Notes under the pieces: generated by a model | The model's input: the letters and a program-made list of their open reading frames with translations, nothing else | Told to the model about the DNA's origin: nothing | Database searches by the model: none | Shown here: in pieces, positions 40,208-50,937 of the stretch | How positions within the stretch are numbered: position 1 is the stretch's first letter | Layout of the letters: each line of letters starts with the position of its first letter | Origin: Linnemannia elongata | Lineage: Eukaryota > Mortierellomycota > Mortierellomycetes > Mortierellales > Mortierellaceae | Assembly (NCBI GenBank): GCA_036320915.1 | Contig: JAXBDG010000002.1 | Span: forward strand, 2,108,001 to 2,172,000 | Length of the DNA: 64,000 nucleotides | Direction of reading: 5' to 3' | Translations under genes and position numbers: made by a program

Positions 40208-42361
40208 ATGTTCAAGATATTCCGGACACATCCCCTCGATCTACCTGAGATTCGCTCTAGAATTTCCAGTAGTCTTGACCTTAAAGATCTCGCGTCCTGT
40301 GCACGTGTAAGTCAAGATTGGAACGGCTCATTTACACCACCACTCTACAAGTCGATCGTGTTGTCGAAACATGGTCCCAGCATGGAATCCATCGAGAAAT
40401 ACAAGAACCTTGTACAACGCCTAGCGATTCAGAGCTGTGCCTATGAAAACCTATCATCGACATCTGCACAGCACAAAGTAATTGCTAGCATCATGAACAA
40501 CTCGACTCTCGTCACTTTGGACTTACACGGTAACTGGATCGGAGACAATGGAACTGTTGCGCTGTCTGCGGCACTCAAGACCAACTCAACTCTTACCACC
40601 TTGAACCTTCGTTACAACTCGATCGGGGACAACGGAGCTGTTGCGCTATCTGAGGCACTCGAGACCAACTCGACTCTCTCCACTTTGGACTTACGACACA
40701 ACTCGATCGGACCCAACGGAGCTGTTGCGCTGTCTGCGGCACTCAAGATCAACTCGACTCTCACCACTTTGAGGTTGAGTTTCAACTCGATGAGACCTAA
40801 CGGAGCTGTTGCGCTGTCTGAGGCACTCAAGACCAACTCGACACTCACCACTTTGGACTTGTTAAACAACTCGATCGGAGGCGAGGGCGCTGTTGCGCTG
40901 TCTGAGGCACTCAAGACCAACTCGTCCCTGACCACTTTGGACTTGGAGGGCAACTTTATCGAATCTGGAGCTGTCGCCCTGTCTAAGGCACTCAAGACCA
41001 ACTCTACTCTTACAACCTTGAACTTGCAGCACAACTTGATCAATGACGACGAAGCTATGACGCTATCTGAAGCACTCAAGACCAACTCAACTCTTACCAC
41101 CTTGAACCTTCGTTACAACTCGATCGGGGACAATGGAGTTGCGGCGCTCTCTGAGGCACTCAAAACCAACTCGACTCTGACCACTTTGGACTTGGGTGAC
41201 AACGGGATTGGACCCAACGGGGCTGTTGCGCTGGCTGAGGCACTCAAGACCAACTCGACTCTCACCTCTTTGGACTTGAGTGACAACGTGATTGGACCCA
41301 ACGGAGCTGTTGCGCTGGCTGAGGCATTTAAAACTAATACGACTTTAACCACTTTGAAGTTGAGGATCAGCTCGATCGGGGACAACGGAGCTGTTGCACT
41401 GTCTGAGGCACTCAAGACCAACTCGACTCTAACCACTTTGGACTTGTACAAAACCTCAATCGGACCCAACGGAGCTCATGCGCTATCTGAGGCACTCAAG
41501 ATCAACTCGACTCTCATCACTTTGGACTTGATGGACAACTCGATCGGTGACAACGGAGCTCAGGCGCTGTCTGAGGCACTCAAGACCAACCCGACCCTGA
41601 CCACTTTGAACTTGTACGACAACTCGATCGGACCCAACGGAGCTGGTGCGCTGTCTGCGGCACTCAAGACCAACTCGACTCTAGCCACTTTGAACTTGAG
41701 GCACAACTTGATCGGACCCAACGGAACTGTTGCGTTGTCGAAAGCACTCAAAACCAACTCCACTCTAACCACTTTGAACTTGTGCAGCAACTCAATCGGA
41801 CCCAACGGAGCTCAGGCGCTGTCTGAGGCACTCAAGACCAACTCGACTCTCACCTCTTTGGACTTGAGTGACAACGTGATTGGACCCAACGGAGCTGTTG
41901 CGCTGGCTGAGGCATTTAAAACTAACACGACTTTAACCACTTTGAAGTTGAGGATCAGCTCGATCGGGGACAACGGAGCTGTTGCACTGTCTGAGGCACT
42001 CAAGACCAACTCGACTCTCACCTCTTTGGACTTGCACAACAGCTTGATCGGAGACAATGGAGCTCAGGCGCTGTCCGAGGCACTCAAGACCAACTTGACT
42101 CTCACCACTTTGAACTTGTACAATAGCTCCATAGGAGACGACGGAGTTGTTGCGCTGTCTGAGGCACTCAAGACCAACTCAACTCTCACCATTTTGGACT
42201 TGTGCAGCAACTCAGTCAGACCCAACGGAGCTCATGCGCTGTCTGAGGCACTCAAGACCAACTCGACTCTAACCACTTTAAACTTGCGACACAACTCGAT
42301 CGGACTGTCGCGTAGGTGTCTGTTTGATTTATTTGCACGTATCAAAAAAAATGAGCATTAA
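40208..42361 (+). CDS. F-box protein with about 21 ribonuclease-inhibitor-type LRRs
   Basis: 717 aa from ATG 40208. Residues about 8-45 are an F-box-like segment (LDLPEIRSRISSSLDLKDLA, then SCARVSQDWNGSF). From about residue 95 there are some 21 tandem 28-residue repeats of the type LTTLDLxxNSIGxNGAVALS followed by EALKTN. This is the RI/NLRC3-like LRR class, forming a curved binding surface. DNA units are 84 bp and very similar, so unequal exchange must be frequent. A three-unit block around 41240-41420 is repeated almost exactly at about 41820-42000. Substrate-receptor function in an SCF ligase is a family-based guess. Confidence 0.85.
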   Translation: MFKIFRTHPLDLPEIRSRISSSLDLKDLASCARVSQDWNGSFTPPLYKSIVLSKHGPSMESIEKYKNLVQRLAIQSCAYENLSSTSAQHKVIASIMNNSTLVTLDLHGNWIGDNGTVALSAALKTNSTLTTLNLRYNSIGDNGAVALSEALETNSTLSTLDLRHNSIGPNGAVALSAALKINSTLTTLRLSFNSMRPNGAVALSEALKTNSTLTTLDLLNNSIGGEGAVALSEALKTNSSLTTLDLEGNFIESGAVALSKALKTNSTLTTLNLQHNLINDDEAMTLSEALKTNSTLTTLNLRYNSIGDNGVAALSEALKTNSTLTTLDLGDNGIGPNGAVALAEALKTNSTLTSLDLSDNVIGPNGAVALAEAFKTNTTLTTLKLRISSIGDNGAVALSEALKTNSTLTTLDLYKTSIGPNGAHALSEALKINSTLITLDLMDNSIGDNGAQALSEALKTNPTLTTLNLYDNSIGPNGAGALSAALKTNSTLATLNLRHNLIGPNGTVALSKALKTNSTLTTLNLCSNSIGPNGAQALSEALKTNSTLTSLDLSDNVIGPNGAVALAEAFKTNTTLTTLKLRISSIGDNGAVALSEALKTNSTLTSLDLHNSLIGDNGAQALSEALKTNLTLTTLNLYNSSIGDDGVVALSEALKTNSTLTILDLCSNSVRPNGAHALSEALKTNSTLTTLNLRHNSIGLSRRCLFDLFARIKKNEH

Positions 42362-42510
42362 TTTATTCGCCGCGGTGACGAATATATGATCAAATTGATT
42401 GATGCTGCGCAGCCACATTTATTAGTATACAAGTAGTGTAGTAATCGCAATGGAGCTCAGACGCTGTCTGAAGCACTCAAAACCAACTCGACTGTGACCA
42501 TTCCGAATAT
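42362..42510 (+). repeat. Stray LRR unit downstream of the stop codon
   Basis: The stretch from ATGGAGCTCAGACGCTGTCT through CTCAAAACCAACTCGACTGT (about 42450-42505) matches the 84 bp LRR unit. The gene was longer, or units were displaced past the present stop. Confidence 0.7.
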
Positions 42511-43998
42511 GTGGTTTTAGCTTACGTCACCTCAATACTCAAGCCCCTTAAGTCAAGGTACTGTTCTAAAATCACAAACCCTGCACTTGTTACATCATTA
42601 AAATGTATACCAAGCCTGCCACTGGTTATGCTGTTCTTTACCTTGATAAACGTAGTTTATAGATGTGGCAGTGCTTGCTTGGCTTGGTCGACGGACGGGA
42701 GAGGCTCGGGAAGAAATCTTTAAGCATGCATGCAATTGACGGTAAGTATTTTGCCCACGTAGAAAAAGGATTGAAGACAGCATGGGCTACGCAACTTGTG
42801 GCTATCGCAGTTACTCACTATACGGGGGAGGGAAACAGTGGTTGACTTGTGCTCTTGTGTTGTGCTTCCGCTTTTTTTTTTGTTGCTTTTGTGCTTCGAT
42901 ATTGCTTTTCTGCTGTTTTGCTGTACTTGGATGATACTTTAGTTGAGAAGGGAGAGTAACAAATACTCGACTATGAGTAGTGAAAAGCGGATGAGTCCAT
43001 TAGAAGGCATGAATTCGTCAGTTCCCTTGTAGGCGGATTGTTGTCAACTTGTTGTCATGACACCCTTCTCGTTGACTATATTATACTATTTACTTTGGCT
43101 GTATGCACTGTATGCTGATTTGTTGGTTTGGGAAGCGAATTTAGCTTTCGGTAGGGCGAGGCGAGGTGGCGAAGAAGGTGGTGCTCTAGTAGGTTCGCAG
43201 TTGTTGGGTAGGTGTATGCTGGGTGCAAAGTGATCAGTTGAGTTGATTACAATTCCTGTGTGACTAGTAGCTATCGCTGATGATGACTGTTGGGTGTGTG
43301 GATGTAAGTAGCTTGACCGGAATCAGAAGATGGACCGGTGGAACGAAGTCGAAGGAAGAAGATTGCGTTTGGTGATCGCTAAAGTAACCTGGCGCTGGTG
43401 GATTGCTTGAGGTGAGAAGGCAATGGCGGGAACGAAGGGAAGTTGAACTGAGAGTGAGGATGTGTCGAAGGGGGAGAAGTCGGGTCGAGGACACCGAAGG
43501 TCGAATTAGATAGAGAAGAGTGAGAGAGAGAGAGTGAGAGAGGGTGAGAGAAAAGTGAATGAGTGAAGCTTGTGGTGAGCGTGAGATTGCTTTCCTTTGT
43601 TACCTTCTCGGATTCCGCGTTTCTCTTTCCTTTCTTCCCGTCTACCTCCGGACAAAGTACGCATGTTTTCTTTTCTTTTTCCATTTCTGCATGATGCATG
43701 TAAGCTTGTAGGATGGTTGACAGCAACAACGGCAGCAAACGACAACACAGCCGACAGATGCAAACGAAGGCCCAGGCTGGTCGCCAGCACCATGGTCGAA
43801 CACAAAGGAAAAGGAGAAATGACAGATAGACAGAAATGTCACGCTAACAACTGCTGCCAACCGAAGTGATAGATCGCCAAAACACTGTTTCAGATAAAGT
43901 TTTCATGGTACCCTGCAATCAATAACATCTTATCTACTTGTGCCTCCCCCTCCTTCTCCACCCCCTCCTCCTCTCCTCAACCCACCAATCCATTTCGC
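42511..43998. other. Intergenic
   Basis: No gene recognised. GA-rich tract at 43500-43560. Open frames around 43380-43870 on both strands are low complexity. Confidence 0.45.
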
Positions 43999-45109
43999 CC
44001 ATGGCATCCTTCTCAACCAACACTATCCTTACGGCCTCGGTAACAGCTCTTATGGCCATATGTAACCCTTGTCGATCTATCATCAACTGGCAGAATAGGT
44101 TGTCACCTACACCAACATAGCTAATTGCTTTGACTCAGCCCCTTTAAAGATGAAGCAGCCAGGGCCACATTCGACCCCGCAGTCTGCATGCACCAGTCAC
44201 TCGATGGCAAACAGTTGACGAACTATGATTTTGACCTCCACTCTCCACAGCGATACCCACAAACGGTGATTAAAACTTTTTTCTTTTTTTTTGGTAACCT
44301 GTCATACTAGGTGCTCAGGGTGTACAAAGTCAAACACAAGCGAGGCTACGAGAACTGCACTGTGGTGAAGATCTACGGCATGAAACGAAATGGCCCAGAT
44401 CGAAAAGAGCAAGTCAAAATCTCATAACTTTTCAGAGATCCTAACGGTCGTTTGAACGAGGCCCTGGTATCAATGTTTCTACGGCCAGGCTGCTAAGAAT
44501 TTTGTCGTCAATCCTGGTCAGTTTTCACCTCAGGAACTTCTTGCCCAGCAGCTCTTCTATTTGCTATGAGCTCAAGTGTGCCGCCGTCTCGAGGGTGGTG
44601 ATGTCCGTTGTTGAGGACAAGAGAGACATTACGCCCCAGTTTCCGTGGTTGTGTTTACTGATACAGCGGTAATATACCAATAATGTCTGCTTTGCTCAAC
44701 ATACACACCACCTCAGCCTCCTACTGGTCAGTGCTGGATTTGTTCACAACCATGATCTAGTGTATTTCTTGTCCAAGAGACACACTCGGGATTTTTGCTC
44801 TCATCACGCGAGCGTTATTTGACAGGATTAACTGCCGTTGCACTTCCTTCTCTCCTCAGGCAAATTGGGTGATTGACGCGTTATAGGCACAATAGTTTGG
44901 TCGTGAGGATATCCAGGGAGACTCCTACGAGGTACTACCTCAACAACTGCGACAATGCCAGCAACGGTAACAGCGATGACGAAGAATGTGACGATCTTAC
45001 AGAAAAGTTGTTTACGGATACCCTACCACAACAACTCTCTGGCTCGAACGCTCGCTGCATGGGGTTAGGTCTCCTAGTCGGACGACGAGGTTACGACGTT
45101 TGGATGTGA
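43999..45109 (+). pseudogene. Decayed S41-protease-like gene
   Basis: Starts with a signal-peptide-like MASFSTNTILTASVTALMAI. The motif YTNIANCFDSAP follows after a frame change, as in the fragment at 27414, then DEAARATFDP. After a probable intron acceptor at about 44311 comes LRVYKVKHKRGYENCTVVKI, resembling the family. Later scraps include AKNFVVNPGQFSPQELLAQQ. Several frameshifts and stops separate these blocks. No catalytic Ser/Lys dyad region survives recognisably. Confidence 0.4.
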
Positions 45110-45572
45110 GAGTGTATAAAGTCTAGGGATTTTTAAGGGTGTGTAAGAAACTGATAAGGGAGTTAAGGTACATTAGTATGTGTGTGGGGGGGAGGAAGTT
45201 GTTAGTGATCGCGGAAAGTGGGCTTGGATGGATCTTTCCTTCTACCACAAGTTGTCTCAATCCGATACTTCGGATAAGGTCGAAGAATTGGAGCAAGAAG
45301 GCAGACGTCAAGGTGGTCGCGGGTAAAAAAAAGGTTAACAAGAATAAAATAAAAAAAGTAAGTCGCGTGGTGTTTCCTAATGGTCCTCTTATGCAGAGAG
45401 GATGTATTTTGCCAGAAAAACAATGTGTCGGTGGATATATGAACAATGGAGACGATGAAAAAAGGGACTGTCCGGGTGAATCTGAAGTATGCTGCAAGGG
45501 ACACTCTCAAAAAAGATCTGGACCCTTACACAAGGAAAATAATGTCCGGTAGAATCTCGTCAGGGCTGGAGC

Positions 45573-45612
<40 letters not shown>

Positions 45613-45819
45613 AAGACAAGCAAAATTGCTTATTTACCCTGTTCTTATGGTTAGTCTTGTCCAACAAACACCAAACAACAGATCTCCACACAGCAAAGCA
45701 GTGAGAGCAAAAAAAAAACACAAACAATAGCAGATTCAGGAAAAATAAGAAACAAAACAGAGAAGTAGCGTGAAGAGAGTGTTCGGATATTTGGAATGAT
45801 GAGAAAGAAGAGTGTGTTT
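45110..45819. other. Intergenic with a Cys-rich scrap and a (GA)n microsatellite
   Basis: A plus-strand frame at about 45380-45510 reads RGCILPEKQCVGGYMN and RDCPGESEVCCKG, a disulfide-rich pattern, but has no signal peptide or start. A perfect (GA) run covers about 45578-45611. Confidence 0.4.
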
Positions 45820-47751
45820 TTAATAACCGGGTCGACTCCCAGGCCGGCGATGATGTCGTGGTTGGTGTACCCCTGCACCAGTCCCTGCAGCAGAACCGTC
45901 AGAGATGGAAACATTCTGGACACTCTGTCCATGGCTCACATCCGCCTCCCTCCCTGACAGCTTCTCGACATCTCCTCCCACAACAACAACCTCTTCCTGC
46001 TGCTGGTTCTCCCTTGGATGGCGATAATAGTCCTCCATCCCCTCATCGCCAAAGGACTGCTTCCGCCTTCGAATCCCATGTTTCGAGAAATCTCCGGCCA
46101 TGGCCGCAATACACAATTCGACGATCAGAAAGACAGACCAGATATAGGTAACGACGGGACGAATGACTTTTGCTCGGCAATAGACCGCTGCACTCTCATC
46201 GTCGCCAAAGGATTCCTCTTCGGCGCACCAGGATGAATCCTTTGGATGACCTCCACGTTTGTGCCTGAACCCGGTGTAGTATCCCGTTGTGCTGTTGTCT
46301 GCTGATGCCCTTGTGAGGTTCTTTTCCATGCCGTCATTGAACTGTGGTGCTGGTGTTGGTCCTGATCTTGAAACGATGGTGTTCGTCGGTATGGATGTTG
46401 GCGACGGTACTGCCGTGAAAGTGGGTGTCATCCGGGAAGGCGGAGGAGTAAGAGGCGAAGGGTAGTTGTAGGTGAGGGTATTATTGCCCTGAATCGGCTG
46501 ATGTTCACCCATAGAAGGAGGGGTATTCTGTTTTCCCATGGGCGCTTTAAACTGTCCTGCAGGCCAGTAGAGTGCCAGGATGGTAAGGCTAAGCGAGAAG
46601 GTGACGCGGGCGATTGTGTACAAACGAGCTCGTTTCCGTTTCCTGTTGGTCTCGTCCTTCTCCTCCTGCGCAATCATCTCTGCCAATGACACCCCTATTG
46701 GAGGTTGTCCTCTTGCAGGAGTGACAGCGGCGGCGGTGGGCTGTTCTTGTGTGTGTTGTTGTTGCTCTTTCTCCTTGATCGTTCTTGTCAATTTTGACGT
46801 TGGGTCGTCACCCTTGGCGGGGGATGGTGAAATGGATGGAGGAGACAGGGTTGTTGCTGCAGTGTCAAACGTAGAGGCGGTCGTTATCCGGTCATGGTCT
46901 TGGCTGTTGTGGAGAAGTTGTTGACGACCGCTGTTGTTGGTGGTGGTGGTGGGAGCAAGGTTCCGGTGGCTGTGGAGAGTAAAAGTAGGAGGAGATTGAA
47001 GGCGCGACGGTGCCCCCGTGTTTTGAGAGTTGTATCGTCCCTGCTGCTGCAAGGAGTCGTCGTTGTCGTTGTAGGTTGCAGGAGAGAGGGAAGGAGAAGG
47101 GGAAATGGCACCTTTTGGTTGTTGTGCCTGTGACCTGGGCGTTGCCTTTCCTGCTCTTGCCCCTGTTTCTGGTGTTGAAGTTATAACAGTCGATGAAGTA
47201 GTCGGCGCTGTTCCTTCTCTTCCACCTACTCCCTCTCCTCCAGTTCCGCCTTTTATCCTGCCCTCCTCCTCCTCCTCGTCGTCGTCGTCGTCTCCATAAT
47301 CATAATACTCTTCCACATACTCCACCTCACCAGCAGCAGCCTCTCTCTCGTTTTTCCTACTCCCCGAACTCGACGCCCCACAAAAAAGCGAAGACGGGTA
47401 AATGAACAAAAACGCAATCATCGCAATCGCCAAGAGATCGGGGGTCAACAACAAGTACGCCTGTTGAGCAACATCCTCATACTCGAGGGACATGACGTTT
47501 GTCTGGAAGGAGATTGCAATTGCATCGAGGATCAACGAGACGAAGGCTAAGGCTAGGATGAGGAGTCGGATGTAGGAGAGGAGGTTGCGGAATTTGAAGG
47601 TTGTGGGTAAGCGGCGTTTGTGCCTTGGTGTAGCGGAGGGTGGTGGTGTTGTTGTTGTTGTTGTTGTTGTGGTTGGTATCCTTCCGTTGGTAGCGGTAGT
47701 GGTATTATTATTGTTGGTATTATTGTTGTCGTTGGTATCGGAGGTGATCAT
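45820..47751 (-). CDS. Multi-pass membrane protein with low-complexity loops
   Basis: 643 aa from ATG at 47751. This start is chosen because the frame upstream is only Phe/Leu/Ser low complexity from a GA-rich leader. A Thr/Asn/Pro-rich head precedes four hydrophobic segments: LLILALAFVSLILDAIAISF, LLAIAMIAFLFIYPSSLF, ARVTFSLSLTILALYWPA and VTYIWSVFLIVELCIAAM. Between segments 2 and 3 is a long loop with an acidic Asp/Glu run and Ser/Thr/Gln repeats. A 100-residue loop separates segments 3 and 4. The tail is polar. The four-helix topology recalls MARVEL-like proteins, but no family motif was seen. Several exact microsatellite codon runs (Asn, Thr, Asp) suggest length variability. Confidence 0.7.
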   Translation of the reverse strand: MITSDTNDNNNTNNNNTTTATNGRIPTTTTTTTTTPPPSATPRHKRRLPTTFKFRNLLSYIRLLILALAFVSLILDAIAISFQTNVMSLEYEDVAQQAYLLLTPDLLAIAMIAFLFIYPSSLFCGASSSGSRKNEREAAAGEVEYVEEYYDYGDDDDDEEEEEGRIKGGTGGEGVGGREGTAPTTSSTVITSTPETGARAGKATPRSQAQQPKGAISPSPSLSPATYNDNDDSLQQQGRYNSQNTGAPSRLQSPPTFTLHSHRNLAPTTTTNNSGRQQLLHNSQDHDRITTASTFDTAATTLSPPSISPSPAKGDDPTSKLTRTIKEKEQQQHTQEQPTAAAVTPARGQPPIGVSLAEMIAQEEKDETNRKRKRARLYTIARVTFSLSLTILALYWPAGQFKAPMGKQNTPPSMGEHQPIQGNNTLTYNYPSPLTPPPSRMTPTFTAVPSPTSIPTNTIVSRSGPTPAPQFNDGMEKNLTRASADNSTTGYYTGFRHKRGGHPKDSSWCAEEESFGDDESAAVYCRAKVIRPVVTYIWSVFLIVELCIAAMAGDFSKHGIRRRKQSFGDEGMEDYYRHPRENQQQEEVVVVGGDVEKLSGREADVSHGQSVQNVSISDGSAAGTGAGVHQPRHHRRPGSRPGY

Positions 47752-48681
47752 GGTAGGAACAATGGTTTCATGGCTTGTGGTTGGATATGTAGGGATGGTG
47801 TGGGGGGAGGGGTTATCTTTGGTGGTTGATGGAGGAATTAAGACGTAGGGTGCGTAGGGTTGGTTGCTTGTTGCTTGTAGAGAAGAGAAGGAGGAGAAGG
47901 AAGGAGGGAGGGGTGAGAAGAAGAGGACGAAGAGGAGGAAGAATGAGGGAGAGAGGAAGGTGATTGAAGGAGAAAGAATTAAAGAAAAGAAAGAGAGAAA
48001 GAGAGAGAAAGAGAGAGAAAGAAAGAGAAGTGAGAAGGGACCGATGTGCAAACAATTACAGGGGTTTATCTGAGAACAAAAGGATAAAAGGAAAGAACGA
48101 CGAGAAGGATCTTCCTTTTTTTTTTTTTCTTCTTTTTCTTGGTAGGCCCCTGTTGCCAAAAAAAGGAGCAACCTACGGTAAACAGGGGTAAACCAATTCG
48201 ACATGTTATTTTTGAGTTGACCGCCCGCACACACATACACACAAGCAAAATGGTGCTGCTCTCAGAGAAGCACATAATAGACTGCTAGCATCAACCTGTT
48301 ATTCAGTCGTCTAGATAGTTCATAACAAGCACTCAAGCAACAACGCCCGATGGACAGATGGACGCACCGGAAATACCTCCGGCACTTTGCCCATTTCACA
48401 CACATTAAACAAACAATTGACATACACGGTATACACGCACACAGACGTTTACGCGTATATACATTCGATTCATACACATACACACACGAAATAACTTCCC
48501 ACGTAAGGGATACAGCCTCAAACACACACCGATAACAACTATTCCATGCCCAATTGAAAAATATGTCGTACAAACGAGAGGGAGAGTGAAGCAAAAAATG
48601 TATTGGAGTATGATGAGCAGGAAAAATAATAAAACGAGAAAAAAAATGATATGAAAAGCACCGCGTTTTTTTCAGGGCATT
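47752..48681. other. Leader of the membrane-protein gene and intergenic DNA
   Basis: 47860-48030 is a GAGAGAAA-rich purine tract forming the 5' leader on the minus strand. 48220-48540 contains CACA-rich simple sequence. No other gene. Confidence 0.5.
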
Positions 48682-50027
48682 TTAGATCTTGTGAGGGGCG
48701 GCGTGGAAGGGAGACCAGATGCCCCTGACAGACTCTGTGGTCGAGATGACGGGCTTCTTGAACACCTTCATCCGGTTGCCTGCAGACTCTTTCAACAACG
48801 CAACCTTGCCTGCAATATCCGTAGGCTCCATATTGCGTACACACACAACTTTGTCCTTTCCGTTGACTATTTTATATGAAAATTTAAAAAAAAAAAAAAA
48901 AGCGGACGAATGATTAGTGCGAGTGTCCTTCATATTTCTTTTTCGTGTTTATCCTGTGTGGTTCTCAATTGAACAAAAAAGTGTGACAAAGGGAAAGACG
49001 TACGGTAGAGTCCGCGGATGACAGGGTGCTTTGATGGTCTTGGCGTGACAATGACTTCGACGTGAGGGTGCTCTTTTGCGAATTGGATAAGGTCTTTCTT
49101 GAGGTATTCACTAAGTAAGCGATTGATTCCCATCGGGACATGAAAGACAAAGACAGCGTTAGTGTCAGTGAGAATGAAATTTGTCTTCTTGTTCCTGCTG
49201 TGTCCTTTGGTAATGTTTTGGATTTTTTTTTGTTGGCGCCCATGCTGGAAAGTTGTTCCTGATCTTCAGATTTGACGACGCCTCCCACAGCCTCACATTG
49301 TCCCTGTCTTTTCGTTGATGAAACGGATATCCCGGTAAAAAAGTGCTCATAAGGACGAGAGAATCCCCGCCATGCCACAATGTCGTCCAACTGCATATCC
49401 CGCTCCTGCATGAATTTCTGTCCGCCCTCGTTCAACAAGGTTGATCCTTAAGTAGCACTTGGCGGCTGTTGTTACAATAAACTGATCATTTCTTTTTGGT
49501 CCCGTACTATGATCCGGTTTGTAAATGGGTCCGTGAGTATTTCTCAGTTGCCGATTGCCGATCCTTCATTTTTTCACCCTCCATCCTCACTGACGTCGTG
49601 GAACTGCTAGGACTACGTGCTGTAGCCTCCTTATTCCTGTCACCATATACTTGTTTCCTAGGACCCTGAGCCACACTGCCTGTCAGCCAGCCGCCTCATG
49701 TTACACGCTGCCAAAGTACAAACAAGGTGTGCTACACCTTGCAGTCCTTCAGCCATAGTAAAACGTCCTTCTTGTGCGCCACTTGAGTCTTGACCGCCAA
49801 TTTTTCTAGCAGCAGCCTCCGTTGATTTCTGATTCCTGTTCCTGAATACAACTACGCCCTCCTGTTTCTGAAGTCGTTCCATGGCTGCTTTTGTGCTTGG
49901 TAGAGGTATTTTACATCATGCCACGGGAACTACCGCTGCGTTCGCAGTAATGGAAGACGAGACGACGGCACTGAGGGATGAATGCGCCGACGCCGTTCTT
50001 GAGGACAGGGTGGAGGGGAGCAGGCAT
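48682..50027 (-). CDS. mrpl43: Mitochondrial large-subunit ribosomal protein mL43
   Basis: Three minus-strand exons fit: 50027-49915, 49110-49004 and 48866-48682. They sum to 405 bp, giving 134 aa, close to the yeast homologue. The N-terminus NGVGAFIPQCRRLVFHYC and GSSRGM is the conserved L51/S25/CI-B8 fold start. The middle reads EYLKKDLIQFAKEHPHVEV and PRPSKHPVIRGLY. The C-terminus reads NGKDKVVCVRNM and ends TESVRGIWSPFHAAPHKI, the family signature. Intron 1 is unusually long (804 bp) and intron 2 is 137 bp. It is a structural protein of the mitochondrial ribosome; a mitochondrial targeting role of the basic N-terminus is expected. Confidence 0.9.
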
Positions 50028-50937
50028 TGTTGTATTGTATAAAGTGAAGGAGGAATGGGGTATGAAGACAGAGGGTAGTGAAATGAAAAGGCCGAGAGAC
50101 GATGTTGGCGGTGCCTGGTTGCTGTGAGAGGTGGAATCGGATCGCCTTGTTGTTGTTGCTAAGCCACTCCCACCACGATCATTGGCCACCAATTTTTGTT
50201 CTTTGAGCTGATTTTAGACTGTGAAGAAGCAAAGGAAAAGAGGAGGGGGGGGGAGAGGACCTCTGTTACACCACAAGCACAACGATGAGGATACCTAACA
50301 ATTACCCATGCACTGCAAACACATGCTCCTCCTTCGACGATGCGCTGCCTTTATCCATGAAACAATGGCCTGCTATGTTAAAGAGAAGAAGAGGCGCCAG
50401 GATCCCCCGAACACTTTCACCTCGCCTTGTCAGCGAACATTTGGCATTTCAGCAGTCACATTGACCTACCACCAAACTGAATCATGCTCAAACGCTATTC
50501 GGGTTCGCTCCAGGAGTGTCTGCCTTATGCTTATACACTTTGAAGGTTTGTGCTGCGGTGACTATGATCGACCCTGCATTCGATGTGTGATCACAGGTAT
50601 GAAATCGAATATGAATGAAAAAAATAGAGACCGTCTTACCTGTTCCTTCTCGATTGCAGCCTCAAGGGAATATGAGCTAACCCCCATAACCATAGTCTCT
50701 ACACTTCTCTCTTCTCCCTCTTCTTGCTCTGGTTCTTTTTTTTTGTCGCTTACCCATCCCCTCCTATTGGCCATACCACCCATTGCTTATCATTCTTTCT
50801 CTCCATCGTCATTTTTTCTTCGCGTTTTATCTGTACACGGGCTACCCATTTCTACGTTTTACCTATCTATCCATCTACTCCTTCTACCCTCCACATACAT
50901 CGACAAACAATAAACACACCAACAAGAAATAAGAGCG
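50028..50937. other. Divergent promoter region between mL43 and the PC-esterase-like gene
   Basis: Holds the upstream regions of two divergent genes. The final 250 bases are pyrimidine-rich and end ACACACCAACAAGAAATAAG before the ATG at 50938, a typical fungal leader. No other gene recognised. Confidence 0.5.

Noticed and set aside
40612..42057. Minus-strand frames inside the LRR gene (VVRVELVLSASDSATAPLGPI-type repeats)
   Set aside because: They are exact shadows of the 84 bp LRR units on the coding strand.
47752..48240. N-terminal extension of the membrane-protein frame
   Set aside because: The extra residues are Phe/Leu/Ser runs encoded by a GA-rich leader; the ATG at 47751 gives a normal protein start.
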